From Amyelois transitella (lineage: Eukaryota > Arthropoda > Insecta > Lepidoptera > Pyralidae), in NCBI RefSeq assembly GCF_032362555.1, contig NC_083510.1:4119501-4183500 (forward strand): a stretch of DNA of 64,000 nt, given 5' to 3'. Each line of letters starts with the position of its first letter. Position 1 is the first letter of the stretch. A program made the translations under genes and the position numbers. The notes under the pieces are model-generated. The model was given only the letters and a program-made list of their open reading frames with translations. It did no database searches and had not been told where the DNA came from. Shown here in pieces: positions 35,501 through 47,000 of the stretch.

Positions 35501-38500
35501 TCATAACATTCTTATTTTTATAAAGTAGCCCGATAATTTTTGGAGTCAGTATCGTGTTTTCCTTTGTCTTAAAATAAAATAACAACAATAGTAATTACAA
35601 ATTATGCAGAGAGCTAATTTCACATAAAAATACATAAACAAAGAAATACCTTGTATACCACGTGCGTCGAACACCCCGGTGGTTTAGTAATGGCATTGGT
35701 ATTGAAAACAATTAACCCAGTTGCGATATTTAGGGCTGCTATTATGTTTTGATAAAAACCTACGAAAAGTATCATTTGAACTGAACTCGGTGACAAAACG
35801 TATATAATAGTAACGTAACGTAAACGTATATATAATATATAATAGTGACAAACGTAAAATATACATAAACGTATAAAAATAAAATAAAAAAAGGAAATCA
35901 TGTATATAATAACCGAATAACAAAAAATAAAAATAAACAGCACTTACAATCTCTTCCAGATGTAAAAGGACTTTTTCTATTACAGAGTCGAGAAGAAGTC
36001 AAAAGTAAAGAAGAAAAAAAGAAGGCGATATCTAAGCTAAAAGAGACATTCATCCAATAAAATTTTACAAAAAGCTGTAAGCATTGCAAGAGCGTGCTGA
36101 AATTTTTAACCATCATTATTTTCAGTATTTCAAAAACTTTGAAGAGCATTAAACGTGGCAGCGAAATTTTGTTACAAAGATAGAAGAAGAAGCATAATAA
36201 AAATATTATAAAATTGACAACCCTGCCGAGCCAGCCGTTCATTACAGTCGATGTGACCATAAACCCATCAATCAAAGTTTAACGAGATGTACAACAAGCG
36301 CTCCTGTAAACTAATTGTCTGGATCAGCTCTGGACGGCCTATAAAAGTTACTTTTATCGCCCTGATGATGGATCCTATACCGTATTGACGCATTCTGTTA
36401 CGCACATTTTGTGGATTGGTTTTTACGACGACGATATTTGTTCTAATGCATAATTTTATCATACTCGAATTTTGATCTTTCGTATTTTCTATTTTTTTTC
36501 ATTTTTATCAATTATTTATTGAAGTCAAAAACACTATGTTCACTATTATAATGTTTGCAAAATCTACTTTAAGCCATAAATGACATCAATGAAATGTTTA
36601 CTATACAAGTAAAGCTTACTAGAACGAGTTGCAGAAATAGTCGACGCTTAAATAAATAATTATAGATCATAATTATTTTCGATTTAACTACACATATATA
36701 ATTTATTTAATTAAAATTGTTTTTGATTAAAGTGCACTTAATTCACTGTTGCGCCAACCGAAATTCAAAATCAGTTTCGTCATGAAAAAGTGCATTCTCA
36801 TTTAGAATTATAACTATGGATAGAGACAACATTATTTTACCTCTTGTGGTGGTACGTCAAAAGACACAGTTCTCAAATCGACTTTTCTATAAGTGTCTAT
36901 GCATGGTAGAACAAAAAACAGGCCCGGCCCGCGCGCACCACCTTTTCTAAGTCTTCCCAGACGAAAAATAACAGCCCTTTCGAATTCTTGGACCACCTAA
37001 AAAACAAAAGAATATAAGTTGATGCCGGATGGTTCCCGGCGCCAATAGAAAAAAATAGGACCACACCATCTTTCCCATGGATGAATGTGGTCTAGTCTTT
37101 CCGAGACTGTTGGTTTTGCCTACCCCGTGGAGGATGAAGATGTGACTATATGTCTGTACGTACTACAGACATATAGTCACTTAGCTTATTGTTAACGATT
37201 ACTTATTATATAGTTGGTAATACTATGAGGTTCTTAGTTTCTAAAAATGAAACAGTTTTAATAGGTAAAGCTCTTGCTCTACAACCTTTATTGGTTACAT
37301 TGAGAGAGTTTATCAATTTATTTAACAGTAATAAATAATTTATTTATTTATTTATTTAAATTTTTATTTAAATAACTCAACGTACACAAGCTTCTCAAAT
37401 ACAACATAAAATAATTTAAAAAAAATATATATAACTTAACTCTAAGCAGGTGTACGCCGCAGCAATTCAAAAAGGTCATAAGCTCAGCGGATTTCTTTGC
37501 TCGGGATAAGCAAAGCACTGGTTTTCAGCTATGACCCGGTTGACCGACTCGGTATTTCCACGCAACTACTAGGTTCTAAGAATCAACAGCACAGCTTTAC
37601 GTACGTACAATCCTGTGTCAGTTACATATAAATATTCATATTTGTGCATATTATACGTAATATAAATAAACAGTAAATAGAAAATCATGTATATTAAAGA
37701 TATAAATATCGTACATGAACTATGAACAATAATAGTATAATTGCAAAATTGGGTAAGCTCAATTCTGTATTTAAGTGGATTCACTTAAAGAATAATTAAT
37801 AAAACTTTTTTTCAGAAATATTAGAGAGGAAATATATGTACATGCACGTAGGGAAAATAAATCATTCAGAATTACCTTGAAACATTCAAATAATGAGAAT
37901 GGGAAGGTAATGACGACTAGCAGAAACGATAGGAATGTTGCGCATCTCTCTACGCAGCCCACTGCCTCGGGGTTGGCTGTTGAAGAAAATAATTTAATTA
38001 GCTCTTTGAAACTTTAAATTCGGAATCCACTCGATCCGCCTATTACTAATACCAGCGACTTATTCACGAGCGTAGATAACTCTTGTAACTTATCTACCTT
38101 TAGTTTTTTTAGAATAACCCTTTTTCATTTCATCATGTACATATTTGATTTAAAAGTTTTTTCTAAAGCTGTTAATTAGTTTGTCGTAAATTGGTCTGAA
38201 AAAGCAAACTACACGTAGGTAAGCAGAATTTCGGAGATTTGAGCATAAGGTAGGAGCCGAACTTTCGTAGGTACAGATAATACTTACGCATTTGTATAGT
38301 GATAGCGCAAGTAGTACCCGAATCGCAATCTAAAATATTTAAATAATCAGAATTACAAATTTGAAGAACAAATAAAATTTAAGCCATTTATAATTTTCAT
38401 GTACATCACTTCCAACATCGTACTTACGACTTGGCACATTGTCACGTCTAGTACGCATATGCCTAAGTTCCGTTTGCATTTTAATGATCAATTAATCTTA

Positions 38501-38784
38501 ACTTTTTGTATAAATAATAAACTTATAACAGCGTATCACGACTCACAATCACAGACTGGACAAACGGACTAACTTACTAGAGCGTATGTTTACGCGACCC
38601 AAAAACGACGATTCCAACTAAAAATATCAATTAGACGTCGTTCCACAACAATACGATTTAAATCACCGTCTATCAAGCGTTTAGTCAAAATGTATTTACG
38701 TATTTCTAGGTAGCACTCCACTTCCCCCGAATCCTTATCCAGGCAACCGAAATCCATGTGCGCGTAGTATAAAGAGCGCCGCAT
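32559..38784 (-). CDS. Stomatin-like band-7 (SPFH) protein C
   Basis: Exons are 38700-38784, 37876-37976, 36841-36996, 33942-34039, 33401-33562, 32889-33054 and 32559-32690, giving 299 residues. The last six exons are firm; the first ([13 protein letters not shown], donor GTAAAT, phase 1) is chosen because its phase and position fit. The protein shows the membrane hairpin ([20 protein letters not shown]) and a textbook stomatin SPFH domain: [101 protein letters not shown] and [18 protein letters not shown]. It is the closest of the three to canonical stomatin/podocin/MEC-2 proteins, so it probably represents the parental gene. It should act on the cytoplasmic face of the plasma membrane. Intron 3 (34040-36840) is 2.8 kb and contains possible extra exons. 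Confidence 0.88.
34119..34163. repeat. Perfect 16-bp hairpin
   Basis: Arms 34119-34134 and 34148-34163 (ATTAACTGAACAACAA and its complement) are separated by 13 nt, in intron 3 of stomatin-like gene C. Confidence 0.65.
34505..34541. repeat. 37-nt direct duplication, copy 1
   Basis: This segment, which includes AAAGTATCATTTGAACTGAA, is repeated identically at 35758-35794. Both copies are within intron 3 of stomatin-like gene C. Confidence 0.7.
35650..35948 (-). other. Possible nested exon(s) in stomatin C intron
   Basis: The span 35650-35759 (minus strand) has an acceptor (TTTCGTAG), 110 nt of open frame in phase 1 reading [20 protein letters not shown] and ending HVVYK, and a donor (GTATTT). 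The sequence is membrane-segment-like. Upstream, a GTAAGT donor at 35942-35947 ends in phase 1 after TSGRD, so the two would join in frame. Preceding open sequence up to about 36275 is hydrophobic and T-rich. No continuation exon is found and the family is not recognised, so this may be chance or remains of a gene. Confidence 0.25.
35758..35794. repeat. 37-nt direct duplication, copy 2
   Basis: Identical to 34505-34541. It overlaps the acceptor of the candidate exon at 35650-35759. Confidence 0.7.
37022..37180 (+). repeat. SINE-like repeat, family 1, internally deleted, with terminal palindrome
   Basis: It keeps the head (GGTTCCCGGCGCCAATAG) and the 3' block, but lacks the middle. It ends in a perfect 17-bp palindrome (37142-37158 with 37164-37180). 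It lies in intron 2 of stomatin-like gene C. Confidence 0.7.
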
Positions 38785-39171
38785 TGATGGACTATAGTGT
38801 TATTGTCTTCGATTTGATGTCTAAAGAGGTCTAGAACAATATCGGTATAATATGGTAAAAATATAATAATAACGCACGTTCAGGCATGCCGGCGGGCGGC
38901 GCGGGCGCACACTGGTGGCCGGAGCTCCAAATTGTGAATTTCACGGATTTCAGAAACGCTTATGCTCCGTCGTCGGCTATAATTTGTTAGAGGATGTTTG
39001 GATAATCTTGAGCTTCCCATGTTTATATCAAGTTATCTTTCTCTGACAACGATTCAAATATTTTATAATTCTAATAATGCATAGCATTTTTTTATATCGG
39101 ATAAGTCGGATGACTTCAATATTCGAACTAAACTAAATTAAACGAATATATAGTCACCTTTCTTAAAAAAT

Positions 39172-39271
39172 ATATACATACATACATATGGTCACGTCTA
39201 TATCCCTTGCGGGGTAGACAGAGCCAACAGTCTTGAAAAGACTGAATGGTCACGTTCAGCTATTTGGCTTA
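39172..39271 (-). repeat. SINE-like repeat, family 1, 5'-truncated
   Basis: (ATGT)n tail plus the CCTTGCGGGGTAGACAGAGC block; stops at the TATTTGGCTTA block. Confidence 0.75.
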
Positions 39272-41810
39272 AAAATATATGATTTTTAAAAATGGCAAGC
39301 GATAAATTACAATTCGCCGTTGATCAAAAACAGGTCAAAGATCTATCAGAGTCGATGTCCAACACATGTCAGCTTTGATCTCGCTGCGACCAAGTCCCAC
39401 TTTTAAAGGAAGTTATTTTCGCCCACAATATCATTTTATGTGAAAAGGAACGGAAACGTTTGAATGTTTTTGAGTTTACGTTTCAATTTACGAGACATTA
39501 ACTTTATTTATATGACTCGCCTTTAGATTATTTACAGTGTTTATGTAATATACTGAAGTACATACTTATTTATAACAAATATTATTAGGTATAACTTTGT
39601 GAAATAAAGATTACTTTCTTCTGATCATTTTTTATATGTTAAAATAATCTACCACTATACTATAGTCTTGATAAAACTTCTGAAGTTCAATAAATCAATA
39701 TTGTACTTAAATCTCTTGCATTTCTGAATTATTGAAAAAGCCGTAACTACCTGGTATACGCAATATGGTATGGTATAGCTACAATTTGGCATGTATTGTA
39801 TGTATGATTCTTGAAAAGTGTAGGTGAGCACTTAAAGAGTAATAACCTGTAATTCCCACGATAACTGAAATTAAAAGAAATTCTTTCGTTTACTTAGGAG
39901 TAGCTATGGGTATCTAGTGTTTAAATATAAAATAAATACTTATACGCAAAACACGAAAACAATGATCCTTCCCAACAGTGTTTATTGCTCTCTTCTATTG
40001 AATTAATTAAATCCTTTATTGGCTGAACATTATTGTTTATTAAGCCCCACACGTTGAATGCACAATTAAGTTTATTGTGTTGCAACCATAATGAATTGCA
40101 TGCAGTTTTCCCACACCGACCTAAAGATGAGAACATTATTATATGCAGATTGCATGATAATGCAGATAGTTCATAGCGCTTTTCGTTGAAATTATATTAG
40201 TACTAACTACTGTGCTTAAAGTGTTTTTTGAGTGGTGATGATCTTTTTACTGGGTTGATAACTGTTTTAAGCCAAGAGGTGTAAAAGCTTTAATTACCTA
40301 AATGCTCATTCAATGCTTCTGGTGAGTTAGGTTAATATATCTTTATTCAATTAACATCTAGTTATTCAAATTTATATCCATGTATCTGAGGGTATATAAA
40401 TTATAAGTAACATTTTACATAGGTCAGTGAATGGACATGAGAATAAATGGATCTGAATAACACCACATCTTCTTGAAATATATAAGTTTTCATTTAAATG
40501 GTTGAAATTGAAACAATAACAATTGTCTTTAAAGTAAATTAAAATAGATAAACAGAATGTAAGTGATGACAATGAGTTTGACAAAATAATTTTTTGTTCT
40601 CGTGCGTCCACCTGACTGAACTTTTCATCTATTAATCATTCCAATTCCATACAACTCTACAAGATATTCAGAACAGTTACAGTAGTGACAAAATAATACC
40701 ATAACAAATAAATAAGATACTTGGCTATTCTAATAATTTCTTCCTTTAAAAAATACATGGAAAATAAGAGGCCTTATTATTCCGATTTCTATACAAGTGC
40801 TCCATTAATCAGATTATTGTAACACATAAAAAATATTAATTGGATCAAGTTTGCAAAGTGCAACTTTAAATAATTAAAGATTATTATGTAGTATGATTCT
40901 ATACTGTAGAATTAATAGTATAAGGCGTACTTTACTGACCAATCATAAACCTTAAGAGTTTTAAACACCAAATTAATGTCGAATAGTTAACATTTACAAT
41001 AAAAACTGGAGTAAAGTGCGTTTTAAGCTTAAATTTTTTTCCTATTCATCGAGTTCTTAGAAATAATATAACATTTTATTTCATACCATTTAATTGATCG
41101 TATCTTAATCGGACTACTTGAAGAATGTTGGCCCAAATCTTTTAAGGTGAAATAGCATTTTGTTTGATGTTTTACCGTGGAAGTAGTTCTATGTAGGTGC
41201 CGCTCCAATTTAAGAGGTTGATTAATTATTATGCCAGATAAGAATTATTTACCTTTATTTACTTTCGGCCTCATAATCGTGGGATACACTTAATGAATAA
41301 AGTAAATCAAGTATTTTTTATCACTCTTAAATAAATATACTTTTTTTCCGAGAAAATCGTACAAATTGTGCTGTTTCACAAAAAAGACTTTGTTTTTTTT
41401 TGTTATTAAATATAATGGTATATCAGTATTTTTTACACGTATTAGCTTTAATGTCAATCTAGCTGGCTAACTCATATAGTAGTTTAGATTGCACCACATA
41501 CTAAATGGACCTACTATCCAGAACGATCGATCATTATGAAATAAGGAAACTATATCTTATGATAGATTGGATTTAGGAAATACGAACGATATTTGGTGAA
41601 AGGAGTACTCCGATGTAGCTGATTCGATTAAACGTACTGTTTTTCAAAATCAGTTCCTATAATTTGACAATTATTTATATCACGGAGGTCAAGAGGGAGT
41701 CGTGGCTTGTAATTATTGTACAGGGCTTATCCTCACCATAAGGATGCAATCGAGGAAAAAGTTAGGAGAATGGTAATCTTAAAATACCAATAATAATTAT
41801 AATTATGAAA

Positions 41811-41968
41811 GCAGGTTGACTAAGCAGATATACACGGAGAGTGTGGAGGGAAAGGTCGGAGTGGGAAGGCGAAGGAGGTATGCAGAGATCGTGGCAAGTG
41901 GAAAGATGTAGTCTCTGCCTATCCCTCCGGGAAAAAGGCGTGATTTTATATATGTATGTATGTATGAT
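41811..41968 (+). repeat. Dispersed repeat, family 2
   Basis: It begins GCAGGTTGACTAAGCAGATA, contains AGTCTCTGCCTATCCCTCC and ends in TATGTATGTATGTATGA. It is the reverse orientation of the copy at 55279. Confidence 0.75.
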
Positions 41969-43369
41969 TCCTTAAGAGAAAATATAAGGAATCAAAACTT
42001 TTCATAGTCCAACATTTAACAGTCTTGATGCATTTTCTGTCAACGATACTATTATAGCAGTCAATAAATGAACGAACATATGAGGCCATTATACCACTAA
42101 TATCACGTGTTGATGATAACATTTGGAAAAAGACAAATAAACAAATTTTAAAGTGAGGAAATATGTCTATTTATAGAAAGCTACCGAAAATAGTAGCCGA
42201 GTATTATAATACAGTATGTATTATAACTACAAACAGGTGTAAGGTATACGTATTGAAATTAATTATAACTATAAAGTATAACTCTATATGGAAGGTGTAT
42301 ATCTATTGCAACAATAAAGGATCCATGCCCTGGATAATATTACTAAGACAGCTTACAAAGCATTAAAAGAAGAGGAATAAAGAAGACTGCAGATGTTAAT
42401 ATATATATATTTTTTAATGATTTTTCAACATGACTTTAAGTAGTAAGAGAAAATAACTATATCACACTTCCGATAATTCAAACTGTATTCGTATAAACAA
42501 CTACATACCTACTTGATACAATTTTGATCAATTCAAATAAATTCTATTAACGTCTTATATATCCTAAATTTAAAAGCTTAATAACTAACATTTACTGCAA
42601 AAACACACACTTTAGGGTGTAAATGGAGCACATAACTACGACCAGTTCAGCGTTAACTGGTACTTTCTAGTGTTTTAGCTTTTAGCTTGCGACTGTAACG
42701 TTGAGCTACTAATGCTTTTTACGTAGAGTAAAATATGTTTATTTTATAATGAAAATATTATCATTCAATATTATAAAGCAAAATATTGCCCGCGACTCCA
42801 CTTGCGTGAAATGTACTTTTCGTACTCTCTACTATGAGCATGCAAAATTTCATGGGAGGTGCAGTGGTTAAATTGTGAAGAGATAACATATAAACTAACT
42901 TTTTATGCATTAATACATACACTATGTAATTAATATAATTTCTTGAGATAAACATTGTAGTTCTGAAGCTATAAAATTGGGAATGCGGTAATTGTATTCA
43001 AGATGTAGACCCGAAAATATCTTTAAGAAAGTCGTATTTTAAAACTTAAGTGATAATGAATATAAGGTACAAAATATTGAATCGGTAAAATAAATCTATG
43101 AACAGTAACACGGCACTGAGATATGGTCTAGTTTCGAAATTACCTGTAGACCTATATAGGGCAACATGTATATATCATTAGTTATTAGACTGGATTATGT
43201 GTGTTACAGGTATAAAACTTCGTAATCAAGTATAGAATTTACTGAAAAAATATTGGATTCTGTAAAAAAACAATCCTTAGTCGAACCTTAACAAACATTT
43301 TAAGGGTATCACTATGTATATAGTATAACTGATAAATCTTTGAGGTATAATTAATTATTTATCTTTAAT

Positions 43370-43620
43370 GAGGTAGACAGAACAGTGAAGAAAAGACCGA
43401 AAGGTCACGTTGAGCTGTATGGCTTTTAATGATAGAATTGAGATTCAAATAGTGACTGGGTGCAGGCCCATCGCCTAAAAGAAGACTTCAAACTTTATAG
43501 GTCTTTCACCTGATTGTCTTTTACAATCTGCACGGGAAGAGAAGTAGGTAACGCACACTATATCGCTTTGCTACCAGTCCAGCAACATTAGTCGTTGGGG
43601 GCAAAAGAGGGAGATGAAAA
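43370..43620 (-). repeat. Diverged family 1-related repeat
   Basis: It contains AATGATAGAATTGAGATTCA and GCCCATCGCCTAAAAGAAG in family 1 order. It then passes into GGAAGAGAAGTAGGTAACGC, shared with the copy near 12285. It may be a separate subfamily. Confidence 0.55.
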
Positions 43621-43745
43621 CAAAGACTCTAGAAATACATATATGCTGTAAGATACCTATCATAGCAGCAAAAATGTTTAGTTGAAACATGCAGAAATGA
43701 TTATAATTTTCTCAATAAATTTAATGTAACATTAATTATCATGCC

Positions 43746-43832
43746 GTTTACCTGGAAGAGTGCAATACAATGCAATAACTCTTCATAGCACCGCAATAAA
43801 TTATCGATAAAAGTGATCTCTTCCAGGTAAAC
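43746..43832. repeat. Palindromic element with 15-bp arms
   Basis: Arms at 43746-43760 and 43818-43832 (GTTTACCTGGAAGAG and its complement) enclose 57 nt, which itself contains a GAAGAG/CTCTTC pairing. It is MITE-like in form. Confidence 0.5.
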
Positions 43833-44027
43833 TGTAAAGAGTCAATAGCCTGTTATTACTTATTCCCTATACAGTTTTTTTCATGCAAGTTGATCGGTTT
43901 TAAGTATTCTGGACCAGATCTTTCCCTATTTAATATCGTTGTGATTAGTTTAGTAAAAAATTTGTAAACGCATTTCAAAGGGCCTATGCAGGTGCATCTA
44001 GCCTCAAGTGCATTGGAGGGGCCCTTA

Positions 44028-44035
44028 TTTATAAG
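44028..44035 (+). promoter_or_regulatory. TATA-like box of CPR gene 2
   Basis: TTTATAAG lies about 55-60 nt before the chosen ATG at 44088. An earlier in-frame ATG at 44064 would be very close to the predicted transcription start. Confidence 0.55.
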
Positions 44036-44087
44036 GCTAGTGCAATCTCTGAGGCAGCTTCAAATGCCGTGTTGTGTGGAAACAGCT

Positions 44088-47000
44088 ATGCGGGTGAGTC
44101 TTACGTAACGTTAAGCTTATCGATTTTAGGAAAATTGTTACCAACACCTATTGTTTCAATTATTATGTAATTTCCGTGTCCGTGAATAAGTTAAGTAATG
44201 TGTTAAAAGTGCGATTATTGTCACGCATTCTTCTTATTTGTATGAACAGAATTAGAAATTATAAATCATCTCTAACACGAGTATAATTTTCAGTAATAAT
44301 TGGATTTACTTCTGAAAAGATGTAACGCACTTGGACTTAAAAATATTCAAAATATTGTTACAATTATTTGAAAAAATTACGTTATATTTAATTTTGTACA
44401 CTTTTGTAATCCTAATTTGATTGCAACTTACAAATATTCATAATGGCACATTGAATTATTGAAGCTATAAAAATAAAATTATGAAATGAAGCACTATAAG
44501 ACATCATGAAAAAAATATATATTTTTACGCAACTGTTATTATTTGGTATCATCATTTGCCAAAGTATAAATTTTATTATTGTTCTTTATATATGTGTCAA
44601 ATTCAGAAATCCACTCCAGAGAGGTGAGGCTAGGACTATTAGCGAGGATGATGATGACTGTACCCACAGGTGTCTTATTGCAGATCGTGCTTATGTTTGC
44701 TTGCGTGGGAGCCGCGCTGGCCACCCCACAGTACGGAGCCTTACTTGCGCACGCGCCTGTAGTGCATGCGCCGGTGCTCCACGCACCTGTCGTACACGCT
44801 GAACCTGTAGTGAGTAATATGTGTATGTAGGTTAGATATAATAAATTAACCTTTTTTCGAAGGGGTAGGTCAAGAGTACATATTTTCACTTACCACTATC
44901 CCTGCATACTTCTTTTGCTTCATCTAAACTCTTGTCACTTAATCGAAACACTTTCATAAAAACCTTCAGGGTTAAAGAAAGAAAGAAAGAAAAATCTTTA
45001 TTTGGCGCAAGATGTAACATTACATTTTCATTCATAAACATAGAAATAAAAAAAAATACATGAGGTTTCCACTCAGCATATGCATGTGTATGATGAGGTT
45101 ACACAATGCGCTGATTTTCAGTGGAACCTAGTACGGAGGTTATGCACTTGTCTCCAAGTAACTTTATAATTATAATTATACATTTCTGGATATCTTCTTT
45201 ATTATGACTCGACAGACAATTTAGAAAAAAACACATTTAAGATTCACTAAATAATAATTGAATAAATATTATAGTATTTTTTTAATAAAAATTAAAATCC
45301 TAATATTGTCCTTCGAATCTCAAGAAACTCCAGTTAGATGAAGTTTCTTTACTAAAAACTAAATAATTTTGTGCGTGCAGTTTAAAGCATAGGGTCCTTT
45401 GTATTCTTTTGATAAAGGTAGACAAAATGTTTAATAGACAGATTAAAATTGAGGTTGATAAAAAAGTCAAAATTGCTTACTATTTTATCATGCTTGATTT
45501 GTTGAAGGCTTACCCAAAGTATGCATTCAACTACGGTGTGAAGGATCCACATACCGGTGACATCAAATCACAGCAAGAGGAACGGGATGGTGATGTAGTT
45601 AGAGGTAAACAATATAAATCATTATCTTTTTGCTAACTAGCAATGAAAAGAAAAACAAAACAGACAGGTACATCAAAGTTACTATATCAACTTTAGTTAA
45701 CTTAACGTAAGAACTGAGAATCAGATAGTGACAGGTTGTTAGTCCATCGCTCAAAAGAAGAATTCAAAGTTTATTAAGACTGATATTTGATTATTTTTCC
45801 ACATCAGCATAGAATATGAGATTTAAAAAATCTAATGGATATTGCTTTCATTATCCTTGGCTCGTAATAAATATAATCATAATGGCTTTAAACTAATATT
45901 ATACTATTTTCCCTTCTCTAGTTTTTGACATGTACAGAGAAAATAAATAACTTTCAGGTAGCTACTCCCTGGTAGAGCCTGATGGTTCCACTCGCACGGT
46001 GCAGTACGCCGCAGACGACCATAACGGGTTCAATGCTGTTGTACATAAAACCGGACATGCAGTCCACCCGGTAATATATCTATTTCATTTGAAGTATCTT
46101 TTTATAGATATACCAATTTGACGAGTTTTTTTGCTATTTTTGAAAGTCTTATCTAAACATATATAATTTATCTAGTATAGGTACGTATTTATATAATTTC
46201 TTCAATTGCACCTCAACATCTCAGTTTCGGTTGAAAAGTTTGACTGGCCGAGAATACCATAATCATAAAATCCGCCGGCTGCAAATTTATAAGTATTATC
46301 TAAATTTAACATTCTTAGATACATTCTATAGAAATCAGAATTTATTTACTAAAATGATAGAAATGAAGAATCGTTATATTGCATAGCACGCGTTTCTGCA
46401 TAGTTTTAAAGCTATATTAATTTCAGTATCGAGATGCAAGTCATTAACAAAATCTCCTATGATGGTATCATAGTCAGAATTGCAACGTGCAAATTCATTA
46501 GAACTAAGCTACAACTTCTATAGTTTTATATTCTATGGTTACACTATAACTTCAGACCCCAACTCGACATGATTTTTAATTTAATTCTGATTTAATTTCT
46601 TTGCGTACATAATAAATGTAATAAATCATGCTCATGTAATCGACGCAAAGATCTCTGAACACTAATTGGCCCTAGCAATAGCACTTGATATCACTCTTTT
46701 GCACACAAAATTCATGGTAATGGTGACTGGATAAATCGTTCAACGCTGTTTCTGAAATCGTTGATATGAATGTTTTTAACACTATCTGCTCTTACAAGGA
46801 ATTTTCATTTTCTTTCATCAGTTAACATTCATTAAGCTCTATCAGTCATTAGGTTTCTTTGGCTTTGAGTTAACAGTGTAACAATAATTGTAAATTGGTT
46901 TTCATTATAAGTATATAAACATTGGCTGTTTGTCACGTAAATGTTTAAATAAAAGTAAAATTATCTATTTGCAAAGAGGATATAGGACCCTCAAAAAATA

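Larger units (their letters stand above)
38785..44020. other. Intergenic between stomatin C and CPR gene 2
   Basis: No gene is recognised in these 5.2 kb. Besides the repeats listed separately, a retroelement fragment with TTGCCCGCGACTCCACTTGC lies near 42768-42855. The rest is AT-rich without recognisable structure. The stretch just above 38785 should include the promoter of stomatin-like gene C, but no TATA box is obvious. Confidence 0.4.

Noticed and set aside
36268-36462. 64-codon minus-strand frame ([12 protein letters not shown] region) as an exon
   Set aside because: Coding-like in composition, but no acceptor/donor pair with consistent phase could be linked to other exons and no family is recognised.
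44579-44683. ATG cluster (ATGATGATG near 44649) as the start of CPR gene 2
   Set aside because: A strong acceptor (TTATTGCAG at 44683) and the CPR family's short first exon favour the Met-Arg microexon at 44088; kept as an alternative.
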